Shown: positions 12,770 through 23,377 of the stretch, piece after piece
Position numbering within the stretch: the first letter of the stretch is position 1
How the letters are laid out: each line of letters begins with the position of its first letter
NCBI GenBank assembly: GCA_964019695.1
Contig: OZ026517.1
Coordinates: 59,465,172-59,529,171, forward strand
DNA from: Loripinus fragilis
Taxonomy: Eukaryota > Mollusca > Bivalvia > Lucinida > Lucinidae
Direction: 5' to 3'
DNA: 64,000 nt
Position numbers and translations under genes: made by a program
The notes under the pieces: model-generated
The model's input: the letters and a program-made list of their open reading frames with translations, nothing else
The model's database searches: none
Told to the model about the DNA's origin: nothing

Positions 12770-14367
12770 AGAAAACTTCAAGAACTGTTTTGTTTTTTTC
12801 TGGGTCTTAGTGAGTGAGCAAAGTTTTAATTAATCATGCTGACAGTTTTATTATTTTTACTTCATTTTTTAAAGGTTTTCGTTAATATTCATGAAATTCA
12901 TCAAACCATTTTAGGACAACTTTGTTTCGCCTTCGGGGGTCTCAATGAACAATCCAAGTTGACACCCATGAGAAATTACCCTGGGTGTGCGAGGCAGCCT
13001 AACTCGGATGGCTGTGTTATACTTATTCGCGTGATTGATTAATTACAGTCTTATTTGCACCTTTTGTCGTCCCCAGCAGATTTTCCATCTGACCTAATAA
13101 TAAACTATATTTTTAAACATAAAAATCGTATCGATTTAACCTTGTCTATACAAATACATTCGTCTCAAATTTCAATGAATGGCATTGAAATCACAACCTT
13201 TATGTCCTGGTGTATTCGGTGATGTCATTATGCATAAAGTGGATTGAATAATAATTTAGCAAAAATTCATCACTTCAATCACTGGTTTTGTCGGAACTGG
13301 TAAGTTTAAGTCTTTATTTTCTATAGTGTTCTTTATTCCAGTTGAAGCCCTGACTTAAACTGAAAAAAGTGTTTTTTGTCGAAAGCAACGGAACAAGTTT
13401 AAACTTGAAGAGCATCACAACTGTTTGTGTACTAAAGTGCGATTTCTAGAGTCTAATAACAGTATTTTACAGATTTTTTCTAATTCTTTATATGTTGACA
13501 TGTTCTATCCTTTGCAAAACCAAGCTACACAAAATTTGAAAATCGGTTGACAATTAAGAAGCTATGTTCAATTATTATTGAGCATCAGGATTTTCTAAAT
13601 AAAAAATCATGGAAGGGAGTGAATAATTTTCGCGCATTTTTTTAAAAAAAAATCTTTTAACAAGGACATTCGAAATGATAATAAACTGACAGATCTCCTT
13701 ATGCATGTTTCAGGCAAACATATTGCAATACATGAACATTCATGGTCATGGATTATTTCCCTTGCGCATGCAAACTATTTGTTCAAAATTGATATATGTA
13801 TATGTTGTCATAAAAATACCATATTTGCTCTATTTAGCGCACATGTTCCAATAAGCACAACCAATGCCATATTGAAATATATGTGCACAAGCACATCCCT
13901 ATTTCCGCAGTGGGACATCAGAGACCCGCTGAAAATAAGATATTACCCTAGTTTTAGTTGGATTTTCAGTTATTGCATTGATTTTGTCTAGTTCTTTCAA
14001 ATGTGTATAAAACTTCGTTCATATTTTTAATTCATCAGGACCTAAGGTAACGTCAGACATGATAGCCTCAGCAGGGAAATACAGCCATCACAGCTGTATA
14101 TGGAAGGCATTTTGAGAGCACATTTGAAAACTTAGCGCACAGTCACTAAGCGCAATGTATACTATATAGAGCGAATGGTTTGATTTTACCAACAGTATAC
14201 GTATAGATACCATTGTCACTATTCGCTCAAGGCTCCAATAAAAAGGGTTGGGCGTACATGCATAAAATGTGCACTTTTTGGGTGTTAAATTGTAGGTTTA
14301 AAGACAAAAAAGAAATTCAGATTTACAGGTAAAGTGCTTAACACACCTCTTGCTCTGTTTGTTTCAG
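12770..14367. other. Upstream region of the B-box gene
   Basis: No gene was recognised; the 96-codon frame at 13701-13991 has no domain. A 5' untranslated exon of the downstream gene probably lies here or further upstream, because the coding exon starts at a good splice acceptor (polypyrimidine-rich TGCTCTGTTTGTTTCAG, 14351-14367). No promoter was identified. Confidence 0.4.
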
Positions 14368-14370
14368 ATA

Positions 14371-15525
14371 ATGGCGTCTTCTAACGCTGGCTTATATACG
14401 GCACCGGAGAGGTCTGAAGGCTCACATACAATGCCAGAGAGGTCTGACGACATTTATACTTCACCAGAGAGGTCTGAATTCTCGTATACGACACCAACCA
14501 GTTCTGACAAATTATATCATCATCTTTGTGAGTGCTGTATTGAAGATGGAGTTAATAAAGAAGCCAAACACTACTGCCAGGACTGTAGGCAAAATATATG
14601 CGACACATGCAAGGACTATCACAGAAAATTGGCAGGAACCAGGAATCATACTATTACTCCTGTCAACAAGGGTTTGGCGGCAATGAAGAAACAGAGCATA
14701 AAGACTGTGTTGAAAGGCCTTAAAGTTCAGTCACGCAGTGAAGTAAATGTTAAGGCTGGTGATGATAGGGAGACTCCCTTCATTTCTGGTTGTACAGTAA
14801 TGGCTAATGGTGATGCTGTTTTATGTGATGGGTACAATAGTAAGGTAAAGCTACTGAACAGCTCAGGGGTTCTTACAGGAAACCTGAAGTTATCATTTAA
14901 GCCTTGGGACGTCAGTGCTATAGACTCAACAAGTGTTATCGTTACCATACCTACCAGCAAGCAACTCCAGGTTGTACTGGTCTCCTCGAAACTGCAGCTT
15001 GGGAGAGTAGTCAAATTAGACAAGAAATGTTGGGGAGTAGAGGTAGTGAAAGACGACATATACGTCACCTGTCACAATTACCCTGGAGAAGGAGAGATCA
15101 GAGTTTTGGGTCTTGATGGTAAAGTTAAAAGACGTCTGGGAGTCAACCAGGATGGGTCATTTATGTTCACCTCGCCAGGTTATATCACTGTGAACCAATC
15201 ATGTGAGAAGATATTTTTATCTGACTTACACACAGATACGGTTACTTGTATATCAGTCGACGGTCGTGTTATCTACACCTATAAAGATGACAGCATGAGA
15301 GAACCTGAGGGTTTACTATGTGACTCAGATGACAACATCTTGGTGTGTGGTGGGAATTCCGAGAATGTACAAGTGGTAACAGCGGATGGTGAATGGCACA
15401 ATAATCTCCTGGCTGACAGTAACAGATTAAAGGAGCCTCATTCTATTGCCTACAGAGACAATGATAATACCCTTCTTGTCGGTTGTTACAAAAACAGCCT
15501 TCTGATCTTCCAACTTACAAAATGA
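14371..15525 (+). CDS. B-box zinc-finger / beta-propeller protein (TRIM-like, no RING)
   Basis: An intact 384-residue frame. The ATG at 14371 follows a splice acceptor ending at 14367, so the coding exon is preceded by an intron in the 5' untranslated region. Residues 11-50 are four imperfect decapeptides built on T-x-P-E-R-S-(E/D). Residues 53-93 form a B-box-like zinc finger: C53-x2-C56, H67, C69-x2-C72, C77-x2-C80, H84 and H93. Residues 97-125 are a Lys-rich probable helix, much shorter than a full TRIM coiled coil. Residues ~130-384 contain repeated G-x-V/D-G strands, as in the NHL/six-bladed propellers of TRIM-like proteins. There is no RING, so E3 ligase activity is not expected. Proteins of this plan are very numerous in bivalves and are often assigned to immune or signalling roles. 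The substrate is unknown and no neighbour suggests one. Confidence 0.85.
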   Translation: MASSNAGLYTAPERSEGSHTMPERSDDIYTSPERSEFSYTTPTSSDKLYHHLCECCIEDGVNKEAKHYCQDCRQNICDTCKDYHRKLAGTRNHTITPVNKGLAAMKKQSIKTVLKGLKVQSRSEVNVKAGDDRETPFISGCTVMANGDAVLCDGYNSKVKLLNSSGVLTGNLKLSFKPWDVSAIDSTSVIVTIPTSKQLQVVLVSSKLQLGRVVKLDKKCWGVEVVKDDIYVTCHNYPGEGEIRVLGLDGKVKRRLGVNQDGSFMFTSPGYITVNQSCEKIFLSDLHTDTVTCISVDGRVIYTYKDDSMREPEGLLCDSDDNILVCGGNSENVQVVTADGEWHNNLLADSNRLKEPHSIAYRDNDNTLLVGCYKNSLLIFQLTK

Positions 15526-15711
15526 ATAAGAAAATCATTTAGGAAGAACTTAAGCTGTTTGAAAACTTTGAAATATAAGCCACGTCATGAGAAATACTGA
15601 TTATAGCACATACAAAACCATGAGCCCAGATCAGCTGCATGGTCACTGGACAGCGTCGGTGTTTTCACCACAAATGTAGATAGCACACCCCTCTACTTTT
15701 TAAATGGGACT

Positions 15712-15942
15712 CAACGCGAGAAAAACCTGTCTTTGGGGGTTTGCAAAGAACAAAGGCGCAGACCAGCCTCCGCATGCGTGCAGTCTGATCGGCGCCTTTG
15801 TTATTCGCTTGTTCGAATGTATCATATCTACACGTGCTACAAGCGAAATTTCCATTTTCTAGCTAGTCACTGTAGCTGAGGAGATTGGCTTGAAACTCGC
15901 TTTGCTGGAAACCACGTAAACAGGTTTTCTCGCAAAGAGGCG
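15712..15942. mobile_element. MITE-2, degenerate copy
   Basis: Its ends contain CGAGAAAAACCTGTCTT and the inverse GGTTTTCTCG, as in the better copy at 37922-38160. It carries the ~50-bp near-palindromic core at 15751-15800. It lies about 190 bp downstream of the B-box gene stop. The termini have decayed and no clean target duplication is visible. Confidence 0.65.
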
Positions 15943-16059
15943 TAAATTCAAACTTTAGTTCCTCAAATTAACATCTGTGGCTGTAATGTTCAAAAGGGAA
16001 CTCTTGAAATCAGTTTTTCTTGTGATGCAGCTCAAATGTGACAAGAGGCTTATATATCA

Positions 16060-16141
16060 TCTTCGCAAGCCAAGGGTACTAACTCCACTTCGTTCCTTGC
16101 GTAAGGAACGAAGTGGAGTTAGTACCCTTGGCTTGCGAAGA
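16060..16141. repeat. Perfect 39-bp inverted repeat with 4-nt loop
   Basis: Arms 16060-16098 and 16103-16141 are exact reverse complements, separated by GCGT. The flanks continue to pair imperfectly (TTATATATC versus GCTTATAT). It could be a foldback element or a transcribed stem-loop. It has no tandem partner elsewhere in the window. Confidence 0.9.
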
Positions 16142-16152
16142 TGCTTATATAG

Positions 16153-16447
16153 AGGTAGTTCGATCATTCAACTGCAGGTACTGCGGTTAGACTAAAGTTG
16201 ATCAAACTCACTCTGGTTTAGTATCTTCCTGTTCCTGTTTAGCCCTTGTCTGCGAATGTCCAGTTCCTGCTGGTCAACCATACCTTTACGTTGGTCGATC
16301 CTGGTTCTCCGCATTTGCCAAACTCTTAAAAATTAAGAAACCAGTATTTTGTTTCGATGGCAGTGATTGGCTGCCGATTAAATGTTTAACACGTGACGGG
16401 AGCCAGACTTACCCGGACTAAAATTCAGTTGAATGATCGAACTACCT
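16153..16447. mobile_element. MITE-3 with 22-bp terminal inverted repeats
   Basis: AGGTAGTTCGATCATTCAAC at 16153 continues to 16174 and is matched exactly, inverted, at 16426-16447. TATA-rich flanks (CTTATATAG and TTATATATA) are compatible with a TA-type target duplication. It is 295 bp long with no coding capacity. It starts 11 bp after the perfect hairpin, so the two may be parts of one composite element. Confidence 0.8.
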
Positions 16448-16577
16448 TATATATATACTTTGAATAAGACTATTTGAGTCACGTCACAAGAAAATCTGTA
16501 TTTCCGTTTCCGTCCAGGTCTGACACAAACCTGGGTGTATAGCCACAGAAGATCTTTAGGGGCTTAAAATGTTACAT

Positions 16578-17099
16578 CTGATGAGATGGTAGGGGCCTGA
16601 TGCTTTGGCTGTTTGTCGGGCCCACCAGGGTTTACCTGTTGGATTTCTTTTGCTCCAGTATTCAGTTTTATTTACTGTTGAATCCTTATCTTTGTTTATC
16701 TCCTTGTTATATCTTGATTAATATGTTTTAGGAGATGATGCATTGATAAGTTAGGGGTCTTTCATGCAAACCAAATATCTATGTGTCTTCATCCACATCT
16801 GAATTAAGGGTGAGGTTGGCGCCGTTAAACCGGTTTAAGCCCTCCAGTAAAATATTTTACTGCCCGTTCCAAGGCGGTACTTCTTTTGTGGATATTTTAT
16901 GTTTTTGTTCTGTCTTGTGTTTGCTATGTCTTTGTGCTTGTCTGCTTATATGTGCTTTGTGGTCACCTTCTGGGAAAGGGCTGACCTCTTGGCTCTCGTT
17001 TGTGGTGTCTGCTGTGAGTTTGTCACTTTCCCATTGGTATCCTGGGTCAGGTATGGTACTTGATTGTATCAATTCCTGATCTTTGCACCCTTACTTTCC
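16578..17099 (-). mobile_element. Interspersed repeat B, long copy (inverse orientation)
   Basis: This is the reverse complement of the repeats at 28747-29270 and 61677-62154. It runs from TGGTAGGGGCCTGATGC to CCTGATCTTTGCACCCTTAC and includes the ACTGCCCGTTCCAAGGCGG block. The open frames at 16783-17079 and 16857-17072 lie in this repeat and are not genes. Confidence 0.85.
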
Positions 17100-17224
17100 T
17101 TGGATCCAGGAAGTAGAGGGAATGTACAACATGTATCTTTGTAGCGAAAACTAAGGCGCTGATGAACTGTGTGGTTACGTCACAGCTGATATGCGCCTTT
17201 GTTTTCACATATTATGCAAAAAGC

Positions 17225-17540
17225 AGTTTTTTATGAAGGGCCTGGATGGGGGGTGTCTGGTATTCACTATTCATTGAAAATTTAGCCCATTATTCATCTC
17301 ATTAAAATTTTGTGTTATTCATTAAAATAAGACCAATTATTCATTAAAAGTAAGAAAGGTGGCAAAGAAATCTGGTTATTCACTATTCATTAATTTTTTC
17401 TTCAATTTATTAAATAATAGGATTATTCATTAATTTTTAGGCCCTCATTATTCACTATTCATTATTTTTTAGCTCATTATTCACTATTCATTATAAAAAA
17501 GAGCCATTATTCACTAATTATTATACCCCATCCAGACCCT
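17225..17540. repeat. TTCATTA-rich degenerate repeat
   Basis: Units such as TTATTCACTATTCATTAAAA recur about 12 times with irregular spacing, between two GGGCCTGGAT/CCAGACCCTC-like inverted edges (17236 and 17533). The edges suggest a single foldback element with an AT-rich filling. Confidence 0.6.
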
Positions 17541-18326
17541 CATGAAGTGAATCAGTAAATGCTCAGATCAGCATATGCAGTCTGTGATAACTTTGAGAGA
17601 AGGAAAAGCGGTTGATAATTGACTAATAATGAGATATATTTGGCATGTGAATTGTGATGGAATTCGTTACATCTGCATTGTGATAGCATATGGGACAAAT
17701 CCAATGATTTGGGTTTTGTATCCAGTGTAGAATCAGATCAGGTTGAACATCCACCTAGTCTGTTCAGTCTTCACTGTGTCCATGCCATAATAAAAGCTAC
17801 ACAACACAACAGAGATTGATCAGACAGGGCGGATGCCAATGCCATTGCCTAGACTTTTCTGAAGTTGCTTGGCTCAAGTTCCAAGTTGCTGACTTTGACA
17901 TGCAATGTTATGTGACTGTGGTATTTCCTGATCATACTCGCTTACTATTTATGAACAACAAGGGTGAATTTCAGCCTGTGCATCAGTTCTGTCTGATCAG
18001 CCCATTTTGTTTGCTAGGTAGAAAACATGTAAAGGGACAAAATGTAACTTTTTCATGCAGGCTAAAGATAGTGCAGAAATAGTTTGATGGTCTAGCCTAT
18101 GGCAAACACATATATTTTCTGTTGTATGGTGACATATGATGTAAACGTTTTATGACAAAGATAGTACAGACAGTCAAACCCTCTTGTTGTTTAGCCTAAG
18201 GATTACATTAGTGGAAAGGTCTTCAGACCTTCCACTGTCATTAACTTGCATGCAGTGTATTTTCATCGGGCTCTCTCTTTTAGGAACATAACAATGTTGT
18301 GGCTGACCTTGAGAGAGAGCTTAACC
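17541..18326. other. Intergenic DNA
   Basis: The frame at 17816-18082 has no recognisable domain. A near-palindrome, GTGGAAAGGTCTTCAGACCT and on, sits at 18211-18235. A CTCTCT/AGAGAG-bordered hairpin sits at 18271-18320. Confidence 0.4.
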
Positions 18327-18450
18327 TAGTCCAACATCACAGTGCTTAATAAGCTCATACACGTGATACCCAGTCCAATAGCACAGTGCTTAATATGATA
18401 CACGCAAAACCCAGTCCAATATCACAGTACTTAAGTGAATACGATACACC
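18327..18450. repeat. Short tandem repeat, three ~44-bp units
   Basis: The block (C)CCAGTCCAA(T)ATCACAGTGCTTAA returns three times, followed by variants of ATACACG. It is a small diverged minisatellite. Confidence 0.65.
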
Positions 18451-18670
18451 AAGGAACATAATAATCGATCATTACTAAAATGAGATTAATTGAATATTTG
18501 TTCTTTTGTGAAAATGCTGTGTATTTGCATTTATTTAAACCCAAGATTTGTACTGAAGGGCACTAAGTAAGTGGGATATGAGTATGTAAGCAACTTAATT
18601 ACATGACAGAGGCATATACAGTCTCTTTTTTAGCTTTATATGTCTTGTTTATATTTTATGGTGTCTATGT
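18451..18670. other. Short AT-rich spacer
   Basis: Nothing recognised. Confidence 0.4.
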
Positions 18671-19725
18671 ACACTCAACAAAATTTCTAATTGGTCAACT
18701 TTTAAACTGATTATTTCTGATCAAGCGCTAATAACATTAAAATGATTTTTGCCTATATATGTGCAGTTTAATGGGCAAACGTTCAGCTGTCTTTCAGAAA
18801 AAGTTGTCTTTCAATTCACGGTTTTTTGGTTAAAAATGCAAAAATATGATTTTTTTTGAAGAAAAATGGTTTTGAGTGAAGTTTTTATCAAATTTAAGTG
18901 CAGTTGGTAATAAACTGGTCTAGTCGACTTCAAAAAACACCAAACACTTGAAATTTTGACTAAAGTAGATTTTTTACGCATTTTTAGAAATATCACATTT
19001 TTCGAGATTTATGGAATTCATTGGTAACTTGTGTAAATTTTTTTATGCATTTTATTTCATCTGAACAAGATAGCCCAAGATAGCCCAAACAGAATTGAAC
19101 TTGATTCGGCCATTTTGTGATGACAAATATTTTACTGCTGCTGCACACTTCCGGTTTGAATATAAAACTTAAAAAGTAAATTTGACGGTACTTTGCATTA
19201 TTTTTTCAATTTCCAATCTAGAACAGTGACATCTAGTAGTAATACATAATCGCTGAAAATTTCAATACCTTATCACAGATAATAAGGCGTACAGAACAGT
19301 GCGAACTTCCTATGTAAATTGCATGCAAAAAGCTGAATTTCAATGATTTAGCTGCTAGTACGTAGTGTTTGTCATCATGCTAATACGTAACAAAAAAATA
19401 GTCTGATTGAAGCGAATCATCTGAAGCGTGTTTGTCTTTAGTGACGGCAGTTAGAAACATCTTCATACAAACAAAAAACAAATGGATGGCGTCTCTGTGG
19501 AATATTTTATATTGTAGCAAAAACATGTGACTTTTTGAAATGAGGGTAACTTTACTCTAGCATCGTCTGTGCAAGCTGTACCAGTCATTTTTAAATGAAA
19601 TGACCTGCAGAGTTTTGGCAAGGCCTTGAGTGATTTATAGAAGCAGGAATTTTGCATAACCGAATCTTACTTTCAAAACTAACGTAAAAAATGTAAGGTG
19701 ACCAATTAGAAATTTTGCTCAGTGT
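18671..19725. mobile_element. TA-flanked non-autonomous element with 27-bp terminal inverted repeats
   Basis: The left end, ACACTCAACAAAATTTCTAA running to 18697, is the reverse complement of 19699-19725, with two mismatches. A TA dinucleotide lies at each boundary, typical of Tc1/mariner insertions. The 1,055-bp interior has no transposase. The frames at 18811-18996 and 19463-19657 are insignificant. It abuts the 5' side of the LINE that follows. Confidence 0.85.
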
Positions 19726-19942
19726 ATTTATATTAAGTTTTATACACCTAAGTATCTAAAACTTGCAAAAACAATACGATACAGGTCTCCGTATATTGTA
19801 TAGATGGATAAAACCTCTAGTTTAAGGATCAGTTAATTATTGTTAGTGCAGTCACGCTCAAAAGCTTTCAAACCAAGTGTAAACACCCAGACGGGGGTCA
19901 GACTAAACTCCAAGCTACTCACCACGAGATTCGTAAACAAAC

Positions 19943-20237
19943 ATGAAAATGACAAGTTCTTACGCTGGAATGCTTATTCTAGCCATGATAGCTTACACAG
20001 AACCCAGAGTACCAAACGGGACAAAGGTTAGACCCGCTGGTAGTGAAACACCAGCCTTGATTAGAAAACAACTCTCATTTAAACTATCTGGTGACATTGA
20101 ATACAACCCTGGACCAATAAAACACCCCTGCCTGGAGTGTAATACGCCAAGCGGCCAAAAACCATAGAGCGGTTGTGTGTGACACTTGCAGTAAATGGAT
20201 TCACATCAAATGTAGTAACATTTCTCCCAGTCAATAA
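19943..20237 (+). pseudogene. LINE N-terminal region: 2A-like motif and PHD-like zinc finger
   Basis: The frame from the ATG at 19943 has a hydrophobic stretch (residues ~10-17). It then carries LSGDIEYNPGP, where D51-I-E-Y-N-P-G-P58 (20093-20116) fits the 2A consensus D-(V/I)-E-x-N-P-G-P. That motif causes ribosomes to skip a peptide bond between Gly and Pro. 2A-like motifs at this position are known in APE-type LINEs of invertebrates. A CxxC pair follows, then the frame stops at 20165. A shifted frame continues AVVCDTCSKWIHIKC, the second half of a PHD-like finger. It is therefore a broken ORF. Confidence 0.8.
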
Positions 20238-20263
20238 ATGTTCTTTGTGAATCAACAGACCTG

Positions 20264-21246
20264 TTGCATTGTTCTTACTGTACTGCCAACAAATTATCTG
20301 AATCTTCCTGTGGCACAGAATGTGAAATAAATAGCCAAGCTTCAGTGCAGACTGAGAATGTAAATACAACCTGTGATATATGTGAACATATAAATGATAG
20401 TTTTCAACCAGAGGAAGACTGGGGCGTGCTCCCTGAACCATATATAGAAAGTGATACATCATCTTCATCAATCAGCGTATCAGAGGAATCAGACATTTCC
20501 TCATCAGCTGAAGAGTGTGATAAATATGATGATTTTGAAAGCCTGAGAAATCTCAGAAAAGAAAATAAAACCAGACCTGTGATATGCTATATAAACATAA
20601 ATAGTTTACGATACAACTTTGATGAACTAAAAGTGATTCTTCTTGAAAAATTAGTTGACATTCTTATAATTGCAGAAACAAAGATAGATGACTCGTTTAA
20701 TGACATTTTTTTCAAGTCGAAGGCTATAAGAAGGAACGACGAGACAAAACAGCCCATGGAGGTGGCTTGATGGCGCATATACGTGCAGATAGCAACCCTT
20801 TAAGAGACGTAAAGACCTAGAAAATGATGAGGTAGAATCAATTTGTTTTGAATTATCAATTAAAATGGGGAGTTATAGGTGCATATAGACAACCATCCAT
20901 GAGTAATCAAAAATTTGAAACAGACATTACAAAAGGTTTGGACAAAATGTTCATTCATTATGAAAACATTATCTGTTTAGGAGTCTTCAATTATGACCTG
21001 CTAAAACAAGATAAATGCCAACCACTGATTAACGTATGCGACAACTTTGATATGGATAATATAATTAAAAGACCAACTTGTTTTACAAAAAATAAAGTGC
21101 CTACATTGATCGATGTGATCATAACAAACTCTAAAAATTTTCTATGCAACACTATAAACTTTAATTGTGGGTTAAATGACTGCCACAATATGATTGCAAC
21201 ATCACTAAAAGAATCGTGCAATCCTGTAGAAAAAAAAAGAAAGTAA
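20264..21246 (+). pseudogene. LINE acidic linker and APE-like endonuclease domain (broken)
   Basis: A Ser/Asp/Glu-rich linker precedes the endonuclease start: ICYININSLRYNFDELK, then DILIIAETKIDDSF, the Glu-containing motif of APE nucleases. A frame break at ~20770 and a stop near 20818 follow. The next frame (20848-21246) supplies VIGAYRQPS, LGVFNYDLL, DVIITNS and GLNDCHNMIATS. The usual catalytic G-D-F-N is here G-V-F-N (codon 20983-20985), a further sign of decay. In an active element this domain nicks target DNA to prime reverse transcription. Confidence 0.8.
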
Positions 21247-21910
21247 CTTTTCGCAGCTACAAAAAATTTTAATGAGGCAGAGCTGAACGATGAGCTTTCT
21301 CAAGTACCCTTTCATGTGGCCCACATCTTCGACGATGTATATGATATATTCTGGGCCCATGAGACACTACTGAGACAGGTCGTCTATGAGCTTGCCCCAC
21401 TGAAGGAAAAGGCACCAAAGCCAAACTCTTCTCTTTATATGAACTCTAGATATAGGAAAATTATCTATAAAACTAGACAAGCTAGAAATTCCTACAACAA
21501 AAATAGACCACGTGAAAATTGGAAAAACTTTACCATTTTACGTAATTTAAAAACAAAAGTTAAAAGGGAGTCCATCTCCATGTACTTCCTAGAAAAGTGT
21601 GGAGGTGGCCCAAAATCTAAAGGTTTCTGGCCCACCATCAAACCTTTCTTATCACAAAAGAGTACAACCAAAAGCAACAGCAATATCATCGTGAAAGAAA
21701 AGTGATAACCTTATTTCGGATCAGTCAGTCGTTTGTAAACATAGCCAAAATTATAGGCATTGACAAAGCTGAACCAGTAAATAAGGAACATCCAAGTATC
21801 AAGAAAATATCAGAAAATATTGGTGTCGAAAGTTTTAATTTTCGGCCTGTCACTGAGAAACAAGTTTCAAAATGCATTAAAAAACTTGATACAAAAAGGC
21901 AACAGGGGTA
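21247..21910 (+). pseudogene. LINE linker between endonuclease and reverse transcriptase
   Basis: Frames 21316-21705 and 21702-21911 contain the basic connector usual in CR1 polyproteins (APLKEKAPKPNSSLYMNSRYR, KTRQARNSYNK, GFWPTIKPFLSQKS). The second contains FRPVTEKQVSKCIKKLDTKR, which leads into the reverse transcriptase. A frameshift near 21703 separates them. Confidence 0.75.
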
Positions 21911-22822
21911 GATGCTTTACCCCCAAAGGTAGTTAAGGCAGCAATGCCATCTTTGAGTCAGCCTATTTGTAACATTGCCAATGCAATTATATGCAAAGAG
22001 ACCTTCTCAAACAGACTGAAAATGGCATAAGTTACCCTGATCTTCAAAAAATATGACCCCTTTATTCCAAAAAATTACCGCCCTGTGAGCATACTCCTCA
22101 CCCTTTCTAAAATCTATGAAAGACTAATAAGTGACCAACTATCTGAGCATTTCAACAAAATCTTTCACATCTTCCTATCTGCTTTCCGACCAGCCTTTGG
22201 GTGCCAAACCACACTGCTTCGTATTGTGGAAGATTGAAAGGAAGCACTAGATAAAGACATGTATGTTGACGCTGTCCTGTTGGACTTGTCAAAGACTTTC
22301 GACTGCTTGCCCCATGACCTCTTAGCTGCAAAACTAGAGGCATATGGAGTCTCCCAAGGGTCATGTAAGCTTCTTGAGAGTTACTTGGGATAGCGCCACC
22401 AGAGAGTCAAGATTGGGGATTTTTTCAGTACCTTGTCAAAGATAATCAAGGGAGTGCATCAAGTCTCCATACTTGGACCTTTACTTTTTAATATCTTCAT
22501 GAATGACATTTTTTACTTTCTAAAGTACTGCTCCATGTACAATTACGCAGATGATAATACTTTATCATACTGCCACAAAATCCTGGATATTCACAAGTCA
22601 GTTCTACAACAAGAGAGCATCATCATCCTATTGGACTGGTTTGGAACTAATCAGATGCAGGCAAACCCTGATAAGTTCCAGGCTATTTCAGAAGGAAAGA
22701 AAACCTATGCAGAAATGAAACACATACAAATTGCAGAGGTAAATATCACATGTGAAGAAACTGTAAAGCTCCTTGGGGTAGAACTGGACTACGAACACAA
22801 TTTGACACCCAAATAACCAAAA
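21911..22822 (+). pseudogene. LINE reverse transcriptase domain (multiple stops)
   Basis: Motifs in order: VDALPPKVVKAA; TLIFKKYDPFIPKNYRPVSI; LSAFRPAFGCQTTLLR; AVLLDLSKTFDCLPHDLLA; a degraded G-x-x-Q-x-S-I-L-G-P-L-L-F block (Val-His-Gln-Val for Val-Pro-Gln-Gly); YADDNT at 22544-22561, with both catalytic Asp present; and VKLLGVELDY. In-frame stops occur near 22028, 22237 and 22393. Confidence 0.85.
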
Positions 22823-22823
22823 T

Positions 22824-23377
22824 GTGCAAGAAGCAGCTAAACAGCTGAATGTTTTACAGAGACTAAGTAAATTTTTAAATGAAAAATCAAGATTTTTAAT
22901 TTTTAGATATTTTATTCAATCAAATTTTAATTACTGTCCACTTGTATGGCACTTCTGCAGCAAAGCAAATACAGAAAAACTTGAAAAGTTACAGTATAGA
23001 GCATTAAGAATTTTCTTTAGCGATTTTACATCAAGCTGGAGAAAGCCGAGCTCTCAACTCTTCATTTAAATAGACTAAGGTGCATTACTGCAGAGACATA
23101 CAAGTGTATAAACAATTTGACACCAGAATACATAAGGGACCTTGTACAACTTTAAACCTCTTCTTATTCTTTTAGGTATGAAAATACTGTCAAGGTTCCA
23201 ACAGTCCGAACCGTCACATATAGCCAATGCTCATTCAGGTTCGAGTCTGCCCGGGTGTGGAACTCCTTTCCGAATGACATTAGGAAAGTTACAGAATTTG
23301 CCAAATTTCGGCGCCAAATTCGCACCTGGACAGGCCCGAGCTGCAGATGTGCCATCTGTCGCGGTTCGAGAGGTTAG
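22824..23377 (+). pseudogene. LINE C-terminal domain
   Basis: The frame LNVLQRLSKFLNEKSR...NYCPLVWHFC, EKLEKLQYRALRI is the conserved post-RT region of CR1-like elements. Shifted frames then give RVWNSFPNDIRKV and WTGPSCRCAIC, the customary tail ending in a Cys-rich knuckle just before the terminal stop near 23375-23377. Confidence 0.75.

Noticed and set aside
13701..13991. 96-codon open frame as a gene
   Set aside because: No domain, no splice context, residue composition like translated AT-rich noncoding DNA.
14727..15068. Minus-strand 113-codon frame
   Set aside because: Shadow of the B-box gene on the other strand.
16783..17079. 98-codon frame with a hydrophobic Cys/Leu-rich stretch (possible membrane protein)
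   Set aside because: It lies entirely within repeat B; the same sequence recurs at 40.1-40.4 and 43.8-44.0 kb and, inverted, at 28.7 and 61.7 kb.
20093..20116. 2A-like motif as evidence of an integrated RNA virus
   Set aside because: The surrounding frame order (zinc finger, APE endonuclease, reverse transcriptase, TCTTGTA tail) is that of a CR1-like LINE; no viral domains were seen.
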